A stretch of DNA of 64,000 bases from Diaporthe sp. PMI_573 (lineage: Eukaryota > Ascomycota > Sordariomycetes > Diaporthales > Diaporthaceae). The stretch's first letter is position 1. Every line of letters starts with the position of its first letter. Of the stretch, positions 1 through 10,841 are shown one piece after another. A program made the position numbers and the translations under genes. The stretch spans positions 215,669-279,668 of the forward strand of contig JAJTUP010000075.1 of the NCBI GenBank assembly GCA_021399435.1. The letters are read 5' to 3'. The notes under the pieces were generated by a model, which saw nothing but the letters and a program-made list of their open reading frames with translations, was not told where the DNA came from and did no database searches.

Positions 1-43
1 ATATTAGTCCTGTATTTTGTATTAGGGTCTTGTCGAGGCGTAT

Positions 44-187
44 TCACTCCTTAGCTAGCTGCCTCTCGAGGTCAGCGATGTAGGCTTTTGTCTTTGCACG
101 ATGGCAGCGCTGGTTGTTACGGATGTGTACTGCCTTGTACTCCTTTGGCTTAGAGGACCACTTATGTGTTATTCCGGGGAATTCCAT
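44..187 (-). CDS. bZIP-type transcription factor, N-terminal fragment
   Basis: An ATG at 187-185 in good context opens a short frame ending in a fungal-type bZIP basic region: IRNNQRCHRAKTKAYI followed by the start of a leucine zipper, DLERQL. The N-x-Q-R-x-x-R spacing fits the fungal bZIP family in which the basic region lies near the N-terminus. The frame stops at 44-46, but a GTGAAT just before the stop could be a 5' splice site, so the gene probably continues past the left edge. Expected role is DNA binding as a dimer in the nucleus. The usual second Arg of the NQRRSR core is Cys here, which may weaken DNA contact. A stand-alone fragment is the alternative. Confidence 0.42.
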   Translation of the reverse strand: MEFPGITHKWSSKPKEYKAVHIRNNQRCHRAKTKAYIADLERQLAKE

Positions 188-655
188 GGCTACGAAGACT
201 CTGCATAGTGATAGCGTGTCATGGCAAAAATCCAAAACTGGACTCGGTGGTCGAAACAGACTGCCAAGGGGCGTCTCGGACCCTGGACGATCGGCCCCAG
301 CTACGTGGGAGTTTTCCTCGGACACTATCTGCGGACACCTTGAGGGTGCGAAGTTGGAGTCTGAGAGAGATATTTGTTCTCGAAGTATCGAATCCGGGCC
401 TGTCCCATTTTAGAAGGACGGGTACCCGTCCGCCTATTGACCGCCACCTCTGCGCTTCGTCACTTTAATCAATTTTGACAAATGGATCTCTGAAGATGGT
501 CAAAATTCGAGCGTTGGTCGGTTCCAGATGAATTCGAGCGTCATTGTCTGACTGCTGGTGAGGCTGAACAGAAGTCACGATTCTAAGGAATCGAGTTTTT
601 GTGTGGAAGTGTTGCTTTCGACGCAAGATAGAGCTTCCTTCCGACTGTCAGGGTT
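188..655. other. intergenic, no feature seen
   Basis: This stretch lies between the bZIP fragment and the tail of the membrane-protein gene. Its short open frames have no recognisable domain. The promoter of the bZIP fragment would lie here. Confidence 0.4.
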
Positions 656-1675
656 TCAACAAGAGCCAGGAAAATAACTAGGAGGAGACATACAGTACGG
701 ATTTGCATCAAACAATGCGAATTGAGATGGCCGAGGAGGACTGCCACTATCTGGCTGTGGGGGAGCATCAGCGGCTCGGACATGATGTAGCTCAATCCCG
801 TTGTCATTGAATCCCACGGAAGACGGAGCTTGCTCATTCGACCAGCATTCGGTAATATTGAGATGCGATGACCGAGGGAGAATGCCGGAAGGTTCATCCG
901 CAACCTGCATGCAGTTGCACTCCCTATGCCGCACGAGAAGCAGCAGCCTGTTAAGCACGACAAATTCCATCTTGAGCTTGATGCTGTAAACCACCGGCTT
1001 GTATGTCGTTGCAATCTGGAAGTGATCCAGATACTGAGTGATGATGAGGCTAATATCGAGGAGCACAACCAGGACATTGACGAGGATGAGCTGTCGGATG
1101 ACTTTGCGCGTCGCGATCTTTTTCATGGCAAAGATGGGCTCGAGTCCACGAGATGCTTCCCAGATGTAAAGACCGGAGATGATGGATTCTTGGATGGAGA
1201 ACCCCGCGAGTTGGGCACGCTCGTAGATGTCAAATGCGGGAAGAAACCGATTGGATTCTCGAGTGTTGCTACCGAGAAATAAGACTGTAACCGGGATGTG
1301 AAGGATGCAGAAATTGATGATGATCATAATCAGCACCCAGCGGATTTTGGCTCTATCCGAGACGATGAGATGGAGGCGAGAGTAGAGAACGACAGACTGG
1401 CCAGTGACCATGCCATACCAACCGATGCACGTCAGAACAGCCAGTGGAAAGTTTGGCCCGAGACTGTAGTAGCGTAGCAACACCACTATCGAGTGAAGTA
1501 CAATTCCCAGTGTCGCCGTAACCATGCTCCAGAAATAGAGCCCGTCGTGGCGCTTAAAGCGATAGAGCAGCGAGATGAGGATTTCGACGCAGTTATAACA
1601 CGCAATCGCGAAAAAGCCGGCAATTATCATATCGACCGGTAACGACGCCGTGATGGGACCTGTTTCCCCGGCCAT
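656..1675 (-). CDS. seven-helix fungal integral membrane protein (DUF7703/PTH11-like)
   Basis: An uninterrupted 339-residue frame starts at the ATG at 1675-1673 (context CAAGATGG), preferred to an upstream Met because it sits just before the first membrane helix. Seven hydrophobic segments lie at about residues 14-36, 49-68, 77-97, 112-132, 155-175, 190-212 and 224-245, followed by a roughly 85-residue polar Pro/Ser-rich cytoplasmic tail. The order and the SGLYIWEASRGLEPI stretch before helix 6 resemble the fungal DUF7703 family, related in layout to PTH11-like receptors. Function is unknown; sensing or signalling at the plasma membrane is an inference. It is single-exon and shows no break, unlike many of its neighbours. 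Confidence 0.68.
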   Translation of the reverse strand: MAGETGPITASLPVDMIIAGFFAIACYNCVEILISLLYRFKRHDGLYFWSMVTATLGIVLHSIVVLLRYYSLGPNFPLAVLTCIGWYGMVTGQSVVLYSRLHLIVSDRAKIRWVLIMIIINFCILHIPVTVLFLGSNTRESNRFLPAFDIYERAQLAGFSIQESIISGLYIWEASRGLEPIFAMKKIATRKVIRQLILVNVLVVLLDISLIITQYLDHFQIATTYKPVVYSIKLKMEFVVLNRLLLLVRHRECNCMQVADEPSGILPRSSHLNITECWSNEQAPSSVGFNDNGIELHHVRAADAPPQPDSGSPPRPSQFALFDANPYCMSPPSYFPGSC

Positions 1676-3309
1676 CTTGGCTGCCGTGGGACCTGGATAG
1701 GGAGGACCAAGCTGGTCATGGCACAATGGGGAGAATGGCAAGAAAAAATGAATGAGAAGCACCGGAGAAAGAGTTGTTGATGGAGGCGAAGAAATGAGGC
1801 TTGGATGCGCTGCCCGAGCAATGGTATAAGAACCCTCTTGAAAGCCCCTCAGGAGCTTGTCCTCTGGAGCTCCCCAGCTCCCCCCAGGCTAAGCCCATTA
1901 TGATTGCATTGCGACGGCACTGCGGGCTCCCCGAGACTTGCAAGTTTTCTCCTTTGTCATTCGTAGCTGATGCCATTGGTCAGCTTGACAGCCCCCCGCA
2001 TGAGGTAACTTTGCTAACTGGCACAGGGGGTCGGTAATGCCGAGCATTGACAGTTGGGCCAGCTGCGGCAGCCGGTCCGGTCCGGTCCAGTCCAGTCCTG
2101 TGTCGTAGTCGCAGTCCTTGGATGGTCCAGTGCACTATGAACGATGCGATCACGCACAGACAAACACATTGAAAACGGCTTCTTTATATAGCAAAAACAA
2201 CGATTTGGAGTTATTGGTTTTGGTTGTTTGTATATGATGGAATTGACAGTCGAAACGTTGTCACTTGACAAGATCCAACCGACGAGCTTCGGGCTGCACT
2301 CTCTCCCACAGATTCTCTCCAAGACCTTTCGAAGCCTTCTCAGCACCTCTCCACGTTCGCAGACTTCGTCGAGTACTATGTACCGTTATTGTATTCGATA
2401 ATTGCAACGCCAGGCGCTCTACCACGTACCAAGAGTAATGAATGGTGTAGTGGCAAAACGAGTAGCTATTGTTTTATCTAGAGGACAAAAGGGGCTAAAG
2501 ACTAGGTCCCTGAATTGATTATTTAAGCGCGGCTGATATTGTTGCCAAGCCGCTGTTTGTTTCAACGAATTTCATCGCACATCCCGTATTCCCATGCTGT
2601 TTTAGTCCTGGCGAATGCCATCAAGATGTTCGCTGACGGCCCGATTCGATCCTCCAAGATCGTAGACACCAGACACTCGAGATCTCGGCGACACCTCACT
2701 ACCCTTCATAGTACTTTTTACAGCTATACCAACCTCCTTTACCCACAGCAGGCAAGTAAACCGCTGGCCTCATCCGCTAGATTAACATTGTCAGCAATAA
2801 CAAGGACAACAAGCAAATACAGAATGTACTCATTAGCAAATCCAGTGATAGCCTTATAGATTAGTCATCTTCTATACTTCTGTTCATTTGCGTCTCTAGG
2901 TGGATTGACCAATCACCTGTACGATTTTAATACACATGGTGATAATAAGGAGAACGACATGACATATGCTACGGCAAAGCGGTTCAATCTCCTCAACTAC
3001 ACCTCCGCTATAGTGAACCGGCAAGATCTTAACCCCTTCACGTCGCTCGTTCCCTCCTCCTGCCCGATCAAAGCACTGAAAGTCCTCTACAACAGCCCGC
3101 AATTGTTGGGCATTGTTCTGCTTTCCAAAAGCGCAAATCCCTTCCGGATGGAGTACCCTGCAACATTGCTTTTCTGCGCGGCTGAACCAGTTGCACAAGG
3201 TTCCTTGGAGTCCCGAGGTGCCACACAATCAGCCGTTGTGGTGGAGGAGCTTCTCGTTTACGGCAATAGTTGCATTATCCCGGCGCCCTAGCGACAAGGT
3301 AGGCGAATG
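1676..3309. other. intergenic, no confident gene
   Basis: There are no recognisable domains on either strand. A pentanucleotide run (ccggt/ccagt) lies near 2075-2100. Open frames of 80 to 130 codons between 2900 and 3290 exist on both strands over the same bases, without any known motif or splice structure, so neither is called. Confidence 0.4.
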
Positions 3310-3903
3310 CACGGGAACGACACTGGTGAAACCGCTCACTTTTGTGTGGCGTTGAGTCCCCGGAGAAGGCCTCTGCTGACTAACATTGACCGTATCCTAC
3401 GACCAGTCTCCCGGCCGCCCAGCGACAGAGTAGGTTAATGCACGGAATGATGCTGTTGAACTACTCGCTTTGGTGTGGCATTCAGCCCCCGAACGGGCCT
3501 CTTGGTGGCGTTTGGTGTCGAACGCGCCCATGGCCCTTACTGGTACAGTATGATCACACGGTATCTTGCAGCTGTAATGTTAGGACACGGCGTTTGCTAC
3601 GTCTGTGTAGCTTTAGGGCTAGTGTGATTGAGACGCGTTGCATTCCTAACACCCGGGGAATCCGGGCGGCGTTTGCCGTAGAAGTTCCAATTGGTGGGGA
3701 GGTTTGCCGAATGACAAGGTCAGCCTTAGTACTCTACCCTCCATACGGAGTGGGCTCCCCTTTCAGGTTTCCTGGCATCGTTCGCCCGCAAGACATATCT
3801 CCTGCACGCCCTACGAAAGCTTGTGGCTTGTCTGCGTAAACCTCCTTGCGCTGTCGGCCGAACATGCAGTCGAAATTCATCTGTTCCGAACCCACGAATT
3901 TAG
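3310..3903 (+). repeat. dispersed repeat family 1, copy 1
   Basis: About 590 bp matches 27265-27911 in inverted orientation, with long stretches of identity. Two differences stand out. This copy carries a 32-bp insertion at 3734-3765 that the other lacks. The other copy has about 80 extra bases after the first 45 bp, made of one more unit of an internal tandem repeat (each unit begins near an AATGCACGGAA core). Similarity ends abruptly at CACGAATTTAG (3893-3903). No transposase frame or terminal inverted repeat was identified, so the class is unknown; a non-autonomous element or a rearranged subtelomeric-type repeat would fit. Confidence 0.7.
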
Positions 3904-4597
3904 TCAGAAGAATCAGAAACACCATCTGAAGCGAGGTCAACTATCGTGGTTGCGACGTCGTCGGCGATGGGGCGAAGGGGTCGTGGTTGACGAAGGGGTG
4001 GCGGAATCAGGGGGGTGGCGGGATGTGGGCCGGGCACGTTATTTCTTTTCCCGAGTGTGGCTATCTGAGCCACGATAATGTTGTACAGCGTCTGAACAGT
4101 GGATGCTCATCAAATCACATGCAACTTTGAGCACGGAATGTTCACCGGCTCATGTTGTGTAAATACATATGCAGGCGCAGAGGCCAGCTAAGGCACACCA
4201 TCAGGTGTAGGCTATGCTGACCTCCCTCGCCATCTCTCTAGGCTTGTTCCGTTCGCCCTGTCAACGTAAGGAATAGGCTCTTCCGGTAGTACGAGGCGTA
4301 TTTTCACGCGTGACCAATGGCATCGGGGAGGTGGTCAGATGGAAGTCGTCATTCTGGCACCCAATTATAGGCCTGATCTGGAATTGCTTGCTTGTGATCG
4401 CATTTGCCCCGGTAGGGGCGGAAGCGAGGAATGTAATCTGGCTGATGCCTCAGCTGGGGTCACGAATCTGGTCTCGCCCCCAGCGTCACAGCCATGTGAC
4501 AATGGTGGAAATCTGTGCTCATGATTGATATTGACAAGGGATATATGCAAGGCACCAATGGTAACAACGCCCTTACTTTTGCCTGGCGGCATATTGG
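3904..4597. other. intergenic, no feature seen
   Basis: Nothing recognisable lies between the repeat copy and the short tandem repeat. Small overlapping frames on both strands have no domain or splice support. Confidence 0.35.
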
Positions 4598-4611
4598 CCT
4601 GGGAAATGTCG

Positions 4612-4712
4612 CCTAGGAAATGTCGCCGACAGGGTCTGCTCTAAACTATCGACAAAACCCTGGCCTAGGAAATGTCTGACTGGGTCTGCTCGAGCATGTC
4701 GAGAAAACCCGG
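4612..4712 (+). repeat. imperfect tandem duplication, about 50-bp unit
   Basis: Two neighbouring units, 4612-4663 and 4664-4712, both begin CCTAGGAAATGTC, share GGGTCTGCTC in the middle and end ATGTCGA(C/G)AAAACCC or close to it. A third partial start, CCTGGGAAATGTCG, lies at 4598. The unit looks like a local duplication. No function is evident. Confidence 0.6.
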
Positions 4713-5163
4713 CTTGAGACTCATGGAGTATTCTGCTACGAGCGTGTGCCTTGAGGAACGAAAGGTTCTTTCTTCTGCGCCCTCTTCCGCGTCCACCTTG
4801 CTAAGCTCGGGCCACAATACGGTCCGTGCGAGCTGCCCGCACCACTTGAACTTCACCAGGATCGACGCGCCACCGTTTTTGAGCCACACCGCGCCACAGC
4901 AATCGGCAGCCCACCAGCACGCCTTGGCTACCAACCTCAGCCAGCGGGTAGGGAAATGGGGTCATTCTATCTCGACTAGACGAATAAATATTTGCTCTTG
5001 TTGGCTTCTGTTTAACGTAGTTGCTCTGCGCAAATATTCAGAAGAACTTAAACGCTCTTATCCCCGTTGCGCTGATGACCTCTACTTTGCAAACTTTTTG
5101 AAAGTCCCTTATCTCCTTTTGTGGCATGATAGCGGCAAATCGAAATCCCATCACCTGGCATGT
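4713..5163. other. unassigned sequence with a possible minus-strand coding fragment
   Basis: On the minus strand 4934-4665 reads as 89 residues containing a Trp/Cys-rich opening and a charged tail (SKVDAEEGAEERTFRSSRHT). It has no family match I can name and overlaps a plus-strand frame of similar length. It could be the remnant of a conserved fungal gene. No call is made. Confidence 0.2.
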
Positions 5164-7080
5164 TTATACAATGGTGATTATATTGTCAATACCTAGCCCA
5201 GAGCTGGACCACAAGCTTTCCCTTATGAATGCATGTGCAAAGTATAAATGGCAAACAAGTAGCCCTACCCGCACATATGTGTCGTCTCGAAGAGGTTGAA
5301 GAACAAGACAAATGTAATGCCTTTGCGTTGTGTAGAGTTTGAGGCAATAAAGCGCGGTGCCATCCTTGATTTTTCCAACAGAATCTTGAAAGAAATTATA
5401 GTCTGGAAAGAATGACTTGTCTTGGAATCTCCCAAGACGATATCCAAAGGCGCCACCAGCATTCAAGGTGACCTTTGCGATGGGACCAGAGACGAGCGAA
5501 TATCCAGATCGGACCTCGCCCGTGGGGTCGCATCCGCCCACGGTGCAGGACGCTGAGTGCACTTCCGCAATGTTGGCGTAACCGTCTCCTTCCCAGAACC
5601 CAACAGAGCCAGTTGAAGATACCCAAGACCATGATGGAGCGCGCCATGGCCGAGCACGATGCGCTGGCAGAGACGTCCTCTTAACCAACCAGCCAAGGTC
5701 TTTTATGAGGCTTCCCTCCCAGAGCCCTGCCAAGTAGCGTTCCCCTGACTTCCATTGCGGAGTCCATTTCGCAAGCCCAGATATTGCAGGGAGTATATCT
5801 TTCTCGAACGTGAGAGTGCACGATGAGTATTGTGCGACAATGGAGGCCCACATGGTCGAGTCACTTTCATGTTTCGTCCCATATGCATCAAAACCGCCGC
5901 ACTCGCACTTTCGAACCTCTTCACATTCCCATACAAGCTCTTCCGCGGTGAATAGACGACTCGTCGAGGAAGAAAAAGTTCTTAGTATGTCCACGCTCGC
6001 TCAAGAAGAGGAAACTTGCTGCGCTCCCACCGGACACCACGAACTTCAGTCGCAAATGTCCTGCGGGGTACAGGATGTGGCAATAATTTTCGTGCATAAA
6101 TTGGCAGAGAACTAACTTCAGGACAGGTCTTTCGCAGGACTTTTGCATCGTACTCTTGGGCTATTGTTGAAAAGCAGCCACCTGTTGCATCTGAAGCACT
6201 AGCAGCTGCAATAACAAGAAATGCCCGCTGATAGACTTCTGACATCTTGCTGGATTCCGACTGCCAATCCAATTCATCATCCTGGCATATGCAGAGAGAA
6301 TCAATCCAAAGACCTTGCAGCCCTAAACGAAAGGTAATATAGACGGCGTCCTGGAAAGTTCTAGGCATAGACTCCCAAGATATGTTGTCGTAGTGTAGTT
6401 CCATGGTTTGTTTCGTCGTCTGGCATTTGTGTCTTGCTGATCCCCAGCAGTGGCTAAGACAGGTGTAAGGGGCGCATTCTTCTTGTTTCGATTGATGTAG
6501 CTTGACTTCGAGTTTGTCCATCTTTTGTTGTATCCTAAGGACACGCGTTGGTAGAGGCGAGTGACCAACACGGCAGGCAGTGTGCAAAGAGTTACATTCG
6601 TCAACCCAAGCACACAACTTGCGGAGGCACTGATCAGAGCCAGTATTACCGGTAGGTAACGAATTGATCGGTAGCCATGGGGGAACTGAGGTAGGACCTT
6701 ATTACGCACAGGTCAAGAGAATTAGCTTTTAATTCAGTCTCGCAGTTTTAAACCGGTAATGTAAAGTGTGAAAGTGAATACATACAAGGGGTCGTAAATA
6801 TTTCAAAAAGGTGATTAGGCCCGTCGAGGAGGCATTTAACCTCACAGTAACGCTGAGAGATGCTGGATGACCGATAGCCACAACAATGTGCGCTGTGACT
6901 CTCAGGAATGAGCTGGGAGACCACCTCGTGCCCTAGGATGCAAAGCAGGCATCCCTCCTTAGCATGGCTTTCCAGCTCACTGGGAGTACGGGACTCTCCG
7001 TATGTGCAGTGGCTGCAAGGGTTCGATGCCGTTGAATCGCTCTGTGTCCGGCTCCACCATTTGTGAAATTTTATTTTCAT
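5164..7080 (-). pseudogene. HET-domain (heterokaryon incompatibility) protein, disrupted
   Basis: Exon 1 is 7080-6786. An intron at 6785-6686 (GTATGT...CTCAG, phase-consistent) leads into exon 2. Exon 2 carries the HET domain signature: YTCLSHCWG, then MPRTFQDAV, GLWIDSLCI and a Q-D-D-x-x-D-W segment, ending FLVIAAASASDATGGCF. HET domains trigger cell death after non-self fusion. The frame is closed by TAA at 5984-5982, where the family has Gln in the conserved RAW-x-x-QE region; this is a C-to-T change. A second lesion, one missing T near 5951, lies just before TAEELVWECEE, after which the C-terminal region stays open to 5164. Two lesions point to a non-functional allele, although the missing base alone could be a consensus error. 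Confidence 0.82.
6686..6785 (-). other. spliceosomal intron in the HET-domain gene
   Basis: The minus strand has a canonical donor GTATGT, a branch-like GCTAATTC and the acceptor CTCAG. Removing these 100 bases joins the Cys-rich N-terminal exon in phase to the exon reading ...PTGNTGSDQCLRKLCAWVDECN. Confidence 0.7.
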
Positions 7081-7840
7081 ATTGGCGTGGCAATGGGATC
7101 AACAGTTCCGCAAAGGCAATTTTGACAAGGTATTAGGACAATCCCGCAATTGGGAGATAGAGCTTCTGGCGAGAAGCCAAATGCCTTGTGTTTTGAGGCA
7201 AAAAGCCAGTTTAGGAAATGTCGAAATGGCGCATTTTTAAACCGGCCGAAGCTTGCCAACCACAGGGTCTCCCTCAGGCCACGTTGCAGATCTATATTAA
7301 CAACTTAAGCACCGCACAAAGCGTGTTCCCTCTAGCCAGCACATCATCTACCACCACAACTAGGCCACTCTTCGAAATCCTAGCAGATTCCACTCCGATT
7401 CTCTCGACTCCTTCGTCTCCACCCGTCACCGATGAGACATATGATGAGTTCTTGGCCACTTCGATAGTCGGCGGGGGCAGCTTGCCTGCCTTGCGGATCA
7501 GCGTCAGAGGCACATTCACTTGCAATGCTAGTGCAGAGGCATATATATATCCGCCGACTTCGACACAGACTATGTCCTATCTGACATGTCCAGTCTGCCC
7601 GTACGGGTTTTTTTTAGTTAAAGTTCAACATCTTTAACTTGTTGAATTGAACAGATCTGAGTTAATAAACCTGCCTTAACACATCGAGTCAACGGTTTTG
7701 GAACCCTAAAACAGACTTTGCCTTAACAGGCCAAGACTAAGATGGTCCAGCACGTGTCGGCTCTCGACATCTTGCACGGGCGTTGATTATACCACTGGAC
7801 CACGGTAGATGATATCTTGCACGTGCCCTCGAGATACGCT

Positions 7841-8104
7841 ATGCACGACGACAAAGACCTTGTCTTCGCATGGTCATTCAACGAGGACTACGCGAGTGAG
7901 CGACGTAAACTATGCAACATTCTCTTTGGGGCAAAGTATTTCAACGAATGCGTCACCATTCTAAACCTGGTCTCCGGCAAAGACTTGATAGCCTTGGCTC
8001 TCAATGATGCTCCCGAGGCGTACAGAATACAAGCTTTCAAGCAACTTCGGATGCAGAGGCCTCATCATTATGAAGAGCTTGTTGCCAAGATCTCACATCT
8101 TTAA
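7841..8104 (+). CDS. hypothetical 87-residue protein
   Basis: The frame from ATG 7841 (MHDDKDLVFAWSFNEDYASE) to the stop at 8104 is acidic and helix-prone, with no transmembrane segment, no low-complexity sequence and no known motif. Its composition looks more protein-like than the frames around it. The frame is open a little upstream to about 7780, but no splice acceptor is visible there. It may be an exon or the remnant of a larger gene. No function is proposed. Confidence 0.3.
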   Translation: MHDDKDLVFAWSFNEDYASERRKLCNILFGAKYFNECVTILNLVSGKDLIALALNDAPEAYRIQAFKQLRMQRPHHYEELVAKISHL

Positions 8105-8917
8105 CAACTTGTCCACGAAAAACGCCTTGACCCGACTTTTCTTTATCCTCGTGTCGCTACGAAGTCCTTTACGGCAACGTTGCCTCCCGACGCACACTAA
8201 TGCTTCGACTGCAAGAAGGAACTGGAGGAATTTTCGGATATCATATGGAGACCATGTAGGAAACATATTCAGTGTACAGAGTTCTGGCGCATGATTGTTG
8301 TAAAGGCACCAACTAGTCCTTATAATCCTTGGGGTTGTGAGTGCGGTCCAAGGTTGATCTACGGTTAGCAAATTGACATTGCGAGATGCGTCCATTAAAG
8401 GTCTCAGATTCTTGCCCGCAGCGAATCATGCGCATGTTGATCTCTCGGGCTTTGGGCGCAGAAGCAGATCCAATGTTCCCAACTTCATAGTGCGGTCAAC
8501 GACTGGAAGGAGGGAAGGACTTGAGTTGCAAGTTGTCAGAGACGAAGTTACAGCACGGTGCAACAGCTGACGCTGCGACGGCTGCTGTAGAGAGAACGAC
8601 CAGGGAATGCAGATAGCTTCAACAACATAAGAAGGGCTTGACAAAGACACCGATGGTCACAGTCATTTTTCATGAACGTTCTTTCGATACTGTACCGCCA
8701 TTGCCGTCTGCATTTCTGTAAATCAGACACTAGGACCGCCTACACTCTATGGAGTACGTATACGGATTAAAAACGAAACCACCCACTCATGCTTGGTGAC
8801 TATGTAAGCCCAAAACAATCTAACCTGGCAACAATTCTGCGTGCGGTTCTATCTTTAATTCCAACAAATAAAATATAATTCAAGAAAGCTTTCTTGAGTT
8901 TATCGGATTTTATCTAC
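8105..8917. other. intergenic, no feature seen
   Basis: No domain is recognisable in any frame. The stretch holds the 3' side of the SANT-like gene, which ends at 8918. Confidence 0.4.
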
Positions 8918-9868
8918 CTAATTCTCATTCTCGTTTGCCTTTGCCTTGGCCTCGTGCCACGCCTCCAAGTACTTGCACTGCAAGTCCTCGACATCAAACC
9001 ATTCATAACCCTTGTTCCTTTTTTTGAACTCCTCTAGCACAACCTCCCACTGGTTCCAGCTGCTACCAGCCTCGAAGCTCTCGCACAAACTAATGGTAGC
9101 AGCATTAGTAGCCTCAGAGAATACAGTATCTAACCTCTTCTCCAGGACGAGAAGTCGAATTTTAAGATCAAGGTCAGAGTCTTGCAGATCAGGAAAATAC
9201 TTTCTCGTCTCTTCGGAAAGCTTTCTGTAGAGATTGAGTTTTCCCTCGGCTGGCGAATGGTTCCGATAGGTATCACTGAACTTTATCTTACAATAAAGCA
9301 TTAACAGCTTGCAGTCAATGTCGTAATTGCGGCGCACTTTGAGGTAGAGGTATTGGCGGCGTATCTCCTTTTCCGATAATTCAGGGAACTCCGCCTGAAG
9401 CGAATCATAGAATTCAGTCCAGCAAATTATGTTTTTTTCGTTGTGGATCGTGAGTTCTATGATGCGCTCGTTTTGCTTGGCCGTGAAGGATGTTGGAGGC
9501 CCGGGACAGTCATTAGGGAGCATGTGGGGTTCCTGATCTACCTCCACTGCCGTTGCCATGAGCGAGGCGCCGTGTCTTATTTCCTCTCGAGTGAATGGGT
9601 GCCAGGGATGTGCGATCGTGAACATTTCGAAGGATACCTCCCATGTCAATTCCGCATCTTTTGACATCTCTAGTAGAAGCTGACGAAGTAGATTTTCCTG
9701 TTTCTTAGTGAAGCCGCTTCCGAAGGCTTTGGCAGAGCGGTCTTTCAATGGTGAAATGCTTGAGGCGTCTGATCGTAGATGTTGCATGGTGATGAAGCAG
9801 TTTGATTCGAATGGGAGTCTTGGTTTTGCAGAACCCGGATGTTCAAAAGGTCTTAAAGGTGAGAACAT
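8918..9868 (-). CDS. hypothetical protein with about four SANT/Myb-like helical modules
   Basis: A clean 316-residue frame runs from ATG 9868. Four similar segments of 50 to 60 residues can be laid over each other: about 50-105 (FTKKQENLLRQLLLEMSK, then W, F and PWHPFTREEI), 126-178 (FTAKQNERIIELTIHNEK, then W, F and FPELSEKEI), 188-250 (then FPDLQDSDLDLKIRLL) and 258-312 (WNQWEVVLEEF, YEWFDVEDLQCKYLEAW). Each has a first helix, a Trp or aromatic, an E.F segment and a final helix after an Ser/Asp-x-x-(E/D) turn, the pattern of SANT/Myb-type three-helix folds. DNA or histone-tail binding in the nucleus would be expected if that is right. The four-fold repeat is my reading; the individual family is not recognised. 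Confidence 0.58.
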   Translation of the reverse strand: MFSPLRPFEHPGSAKPRLPFESNCFITMQHLRSDASSISPLKDRSAKAFGSGFTKKQENLLRQLLLEMSKDAELTWEVSFEMFTIAHPWHPFTREEIRHGASLMATAVEVDQEPHMLPNDCPGPPTSFTAKQNERIIELTIHNEKNIICWTEFYDSLQAEFPELSEKEIRRQYLYLKVRRNYDIDCKLLMLYCKIKFSDTYRNHSPAEGKLNLYRKLSEETRKYFPDLQDSDLDLKIRLLVLEKRLDTVFSEATNAATISLCESFEAGSSWNQWEVVLEEFKKRNKGYEWFDVEDLQCKYLEAWHEAKAKANENEN

Positions 9869-10841
9869 GTCGGGCTTTTAAGGACGACGCATCCTTTTCT
9901 TCTAGACCTTGCGGGACGCTATGTAACCTTGTAGGTGCAAGATCGGTCCCTTGGTAAGGGGCGCAAACTGGTCCGGCTCAGTCTATTTCAGCAACCGCTG
10001 CACTCGGGTCCAACAAATGTCTATAGGCGACCTTTAGCGTCTTTTAAGCGAGTTGCGTACTGTGTCGAATTTTGACTTTGCTTTCCAAATGTAGGTGTCC
10101 CCTCCAAGGAACGTAAGCCTTGCTAATGGCACGGTAAAAGTATTGCAGATCATGCTGCCTATCTGTGCGCCTAAGATAAGGACCGTGATCGAGGCCCATT
10201 TTGGTGTTCAGGCAGCTCCATCCGGTTATTCCTTCATCCCGGCCGATCAAGTTCCACTGCAGAGGAATGAAAAAAGGTCGTCTTACCTCAAACACCCGCT
10301 TTTCCGCCCGCGCTATTGCTACTGCAACTTCTAGGACAATGTCCTATATCTGGTCGACAGACAAAATTTCAAGATCCTCGAGGCCTGTACCAGCATCACC
10401 CTGCTCAATAAACGAGGAGCTTGGTTTCGTTCAGGTACCGGCTTGGGGACGGATAAAATTCTAACTCGCCCCGGGTCCTTCTGGTCGATAGTGGACCGGG
10501 AAGGCATGGGTTTCCGGTCCTCCATGTAACGCGCCCACACCAGATTCCTCCCACCCCGATTCTGGTGCAAACTGCCACCTATCATGATGTCGTCGCAGTA
10601 TGCATCATGATATGGGGACTTGAATTGGGACATCAATTCAAGATGTGCCTTTGAGACCCAAGGAACTCAGAGACCCGTTGCGTTCGGTGCTTGCTAAAGA
10701 GCTTGTGATACATTACCATTCTATGTCATCCCAATCGTGATTGCCTCAGGCAAGCCCAGGGCCAGCCGCCGAACCTGTGTGGCTCGACTTCTTCCAATTA
10801 ATGTTGTCCGTATCTGATTGGGCGACTAAATGTACGGGCAG
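9869..10841. other. intergenic, possible decayed coding sequence
   Basis: Minus-strand frames at 10636-10331 and 10295-10044 have protein-like composition but no ATG-anchored gene, domain or splice signals. No feature is called. Confidence 0.3.

Noticed and set aside
2896..3291. Overlapping open frames of about 110-128 codons on both strands
   Set aside because: No domain, no splice signals and no basis to choose a strand. Likely chance open frames.
3438..3839. 133-codon frame whose translation is repeated at 27699-27178 on the minus strand
   Set aside because: The similarity reflects the shared DNA repeat. The frame has no known domain, and the 32-bp indel changes its ending, so it is not treated as a gene.
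7744..7801. tRNA-like structure: GGTCCAG and CTGGACC arms 44 bp apart with an A-box-like TGGTATAATC on the minus strand
   Set aside because: No plausible anticodon arm or T-arm (no GGTTC-like B box) fits between the arms. A covariance-model tRNA search would decide.
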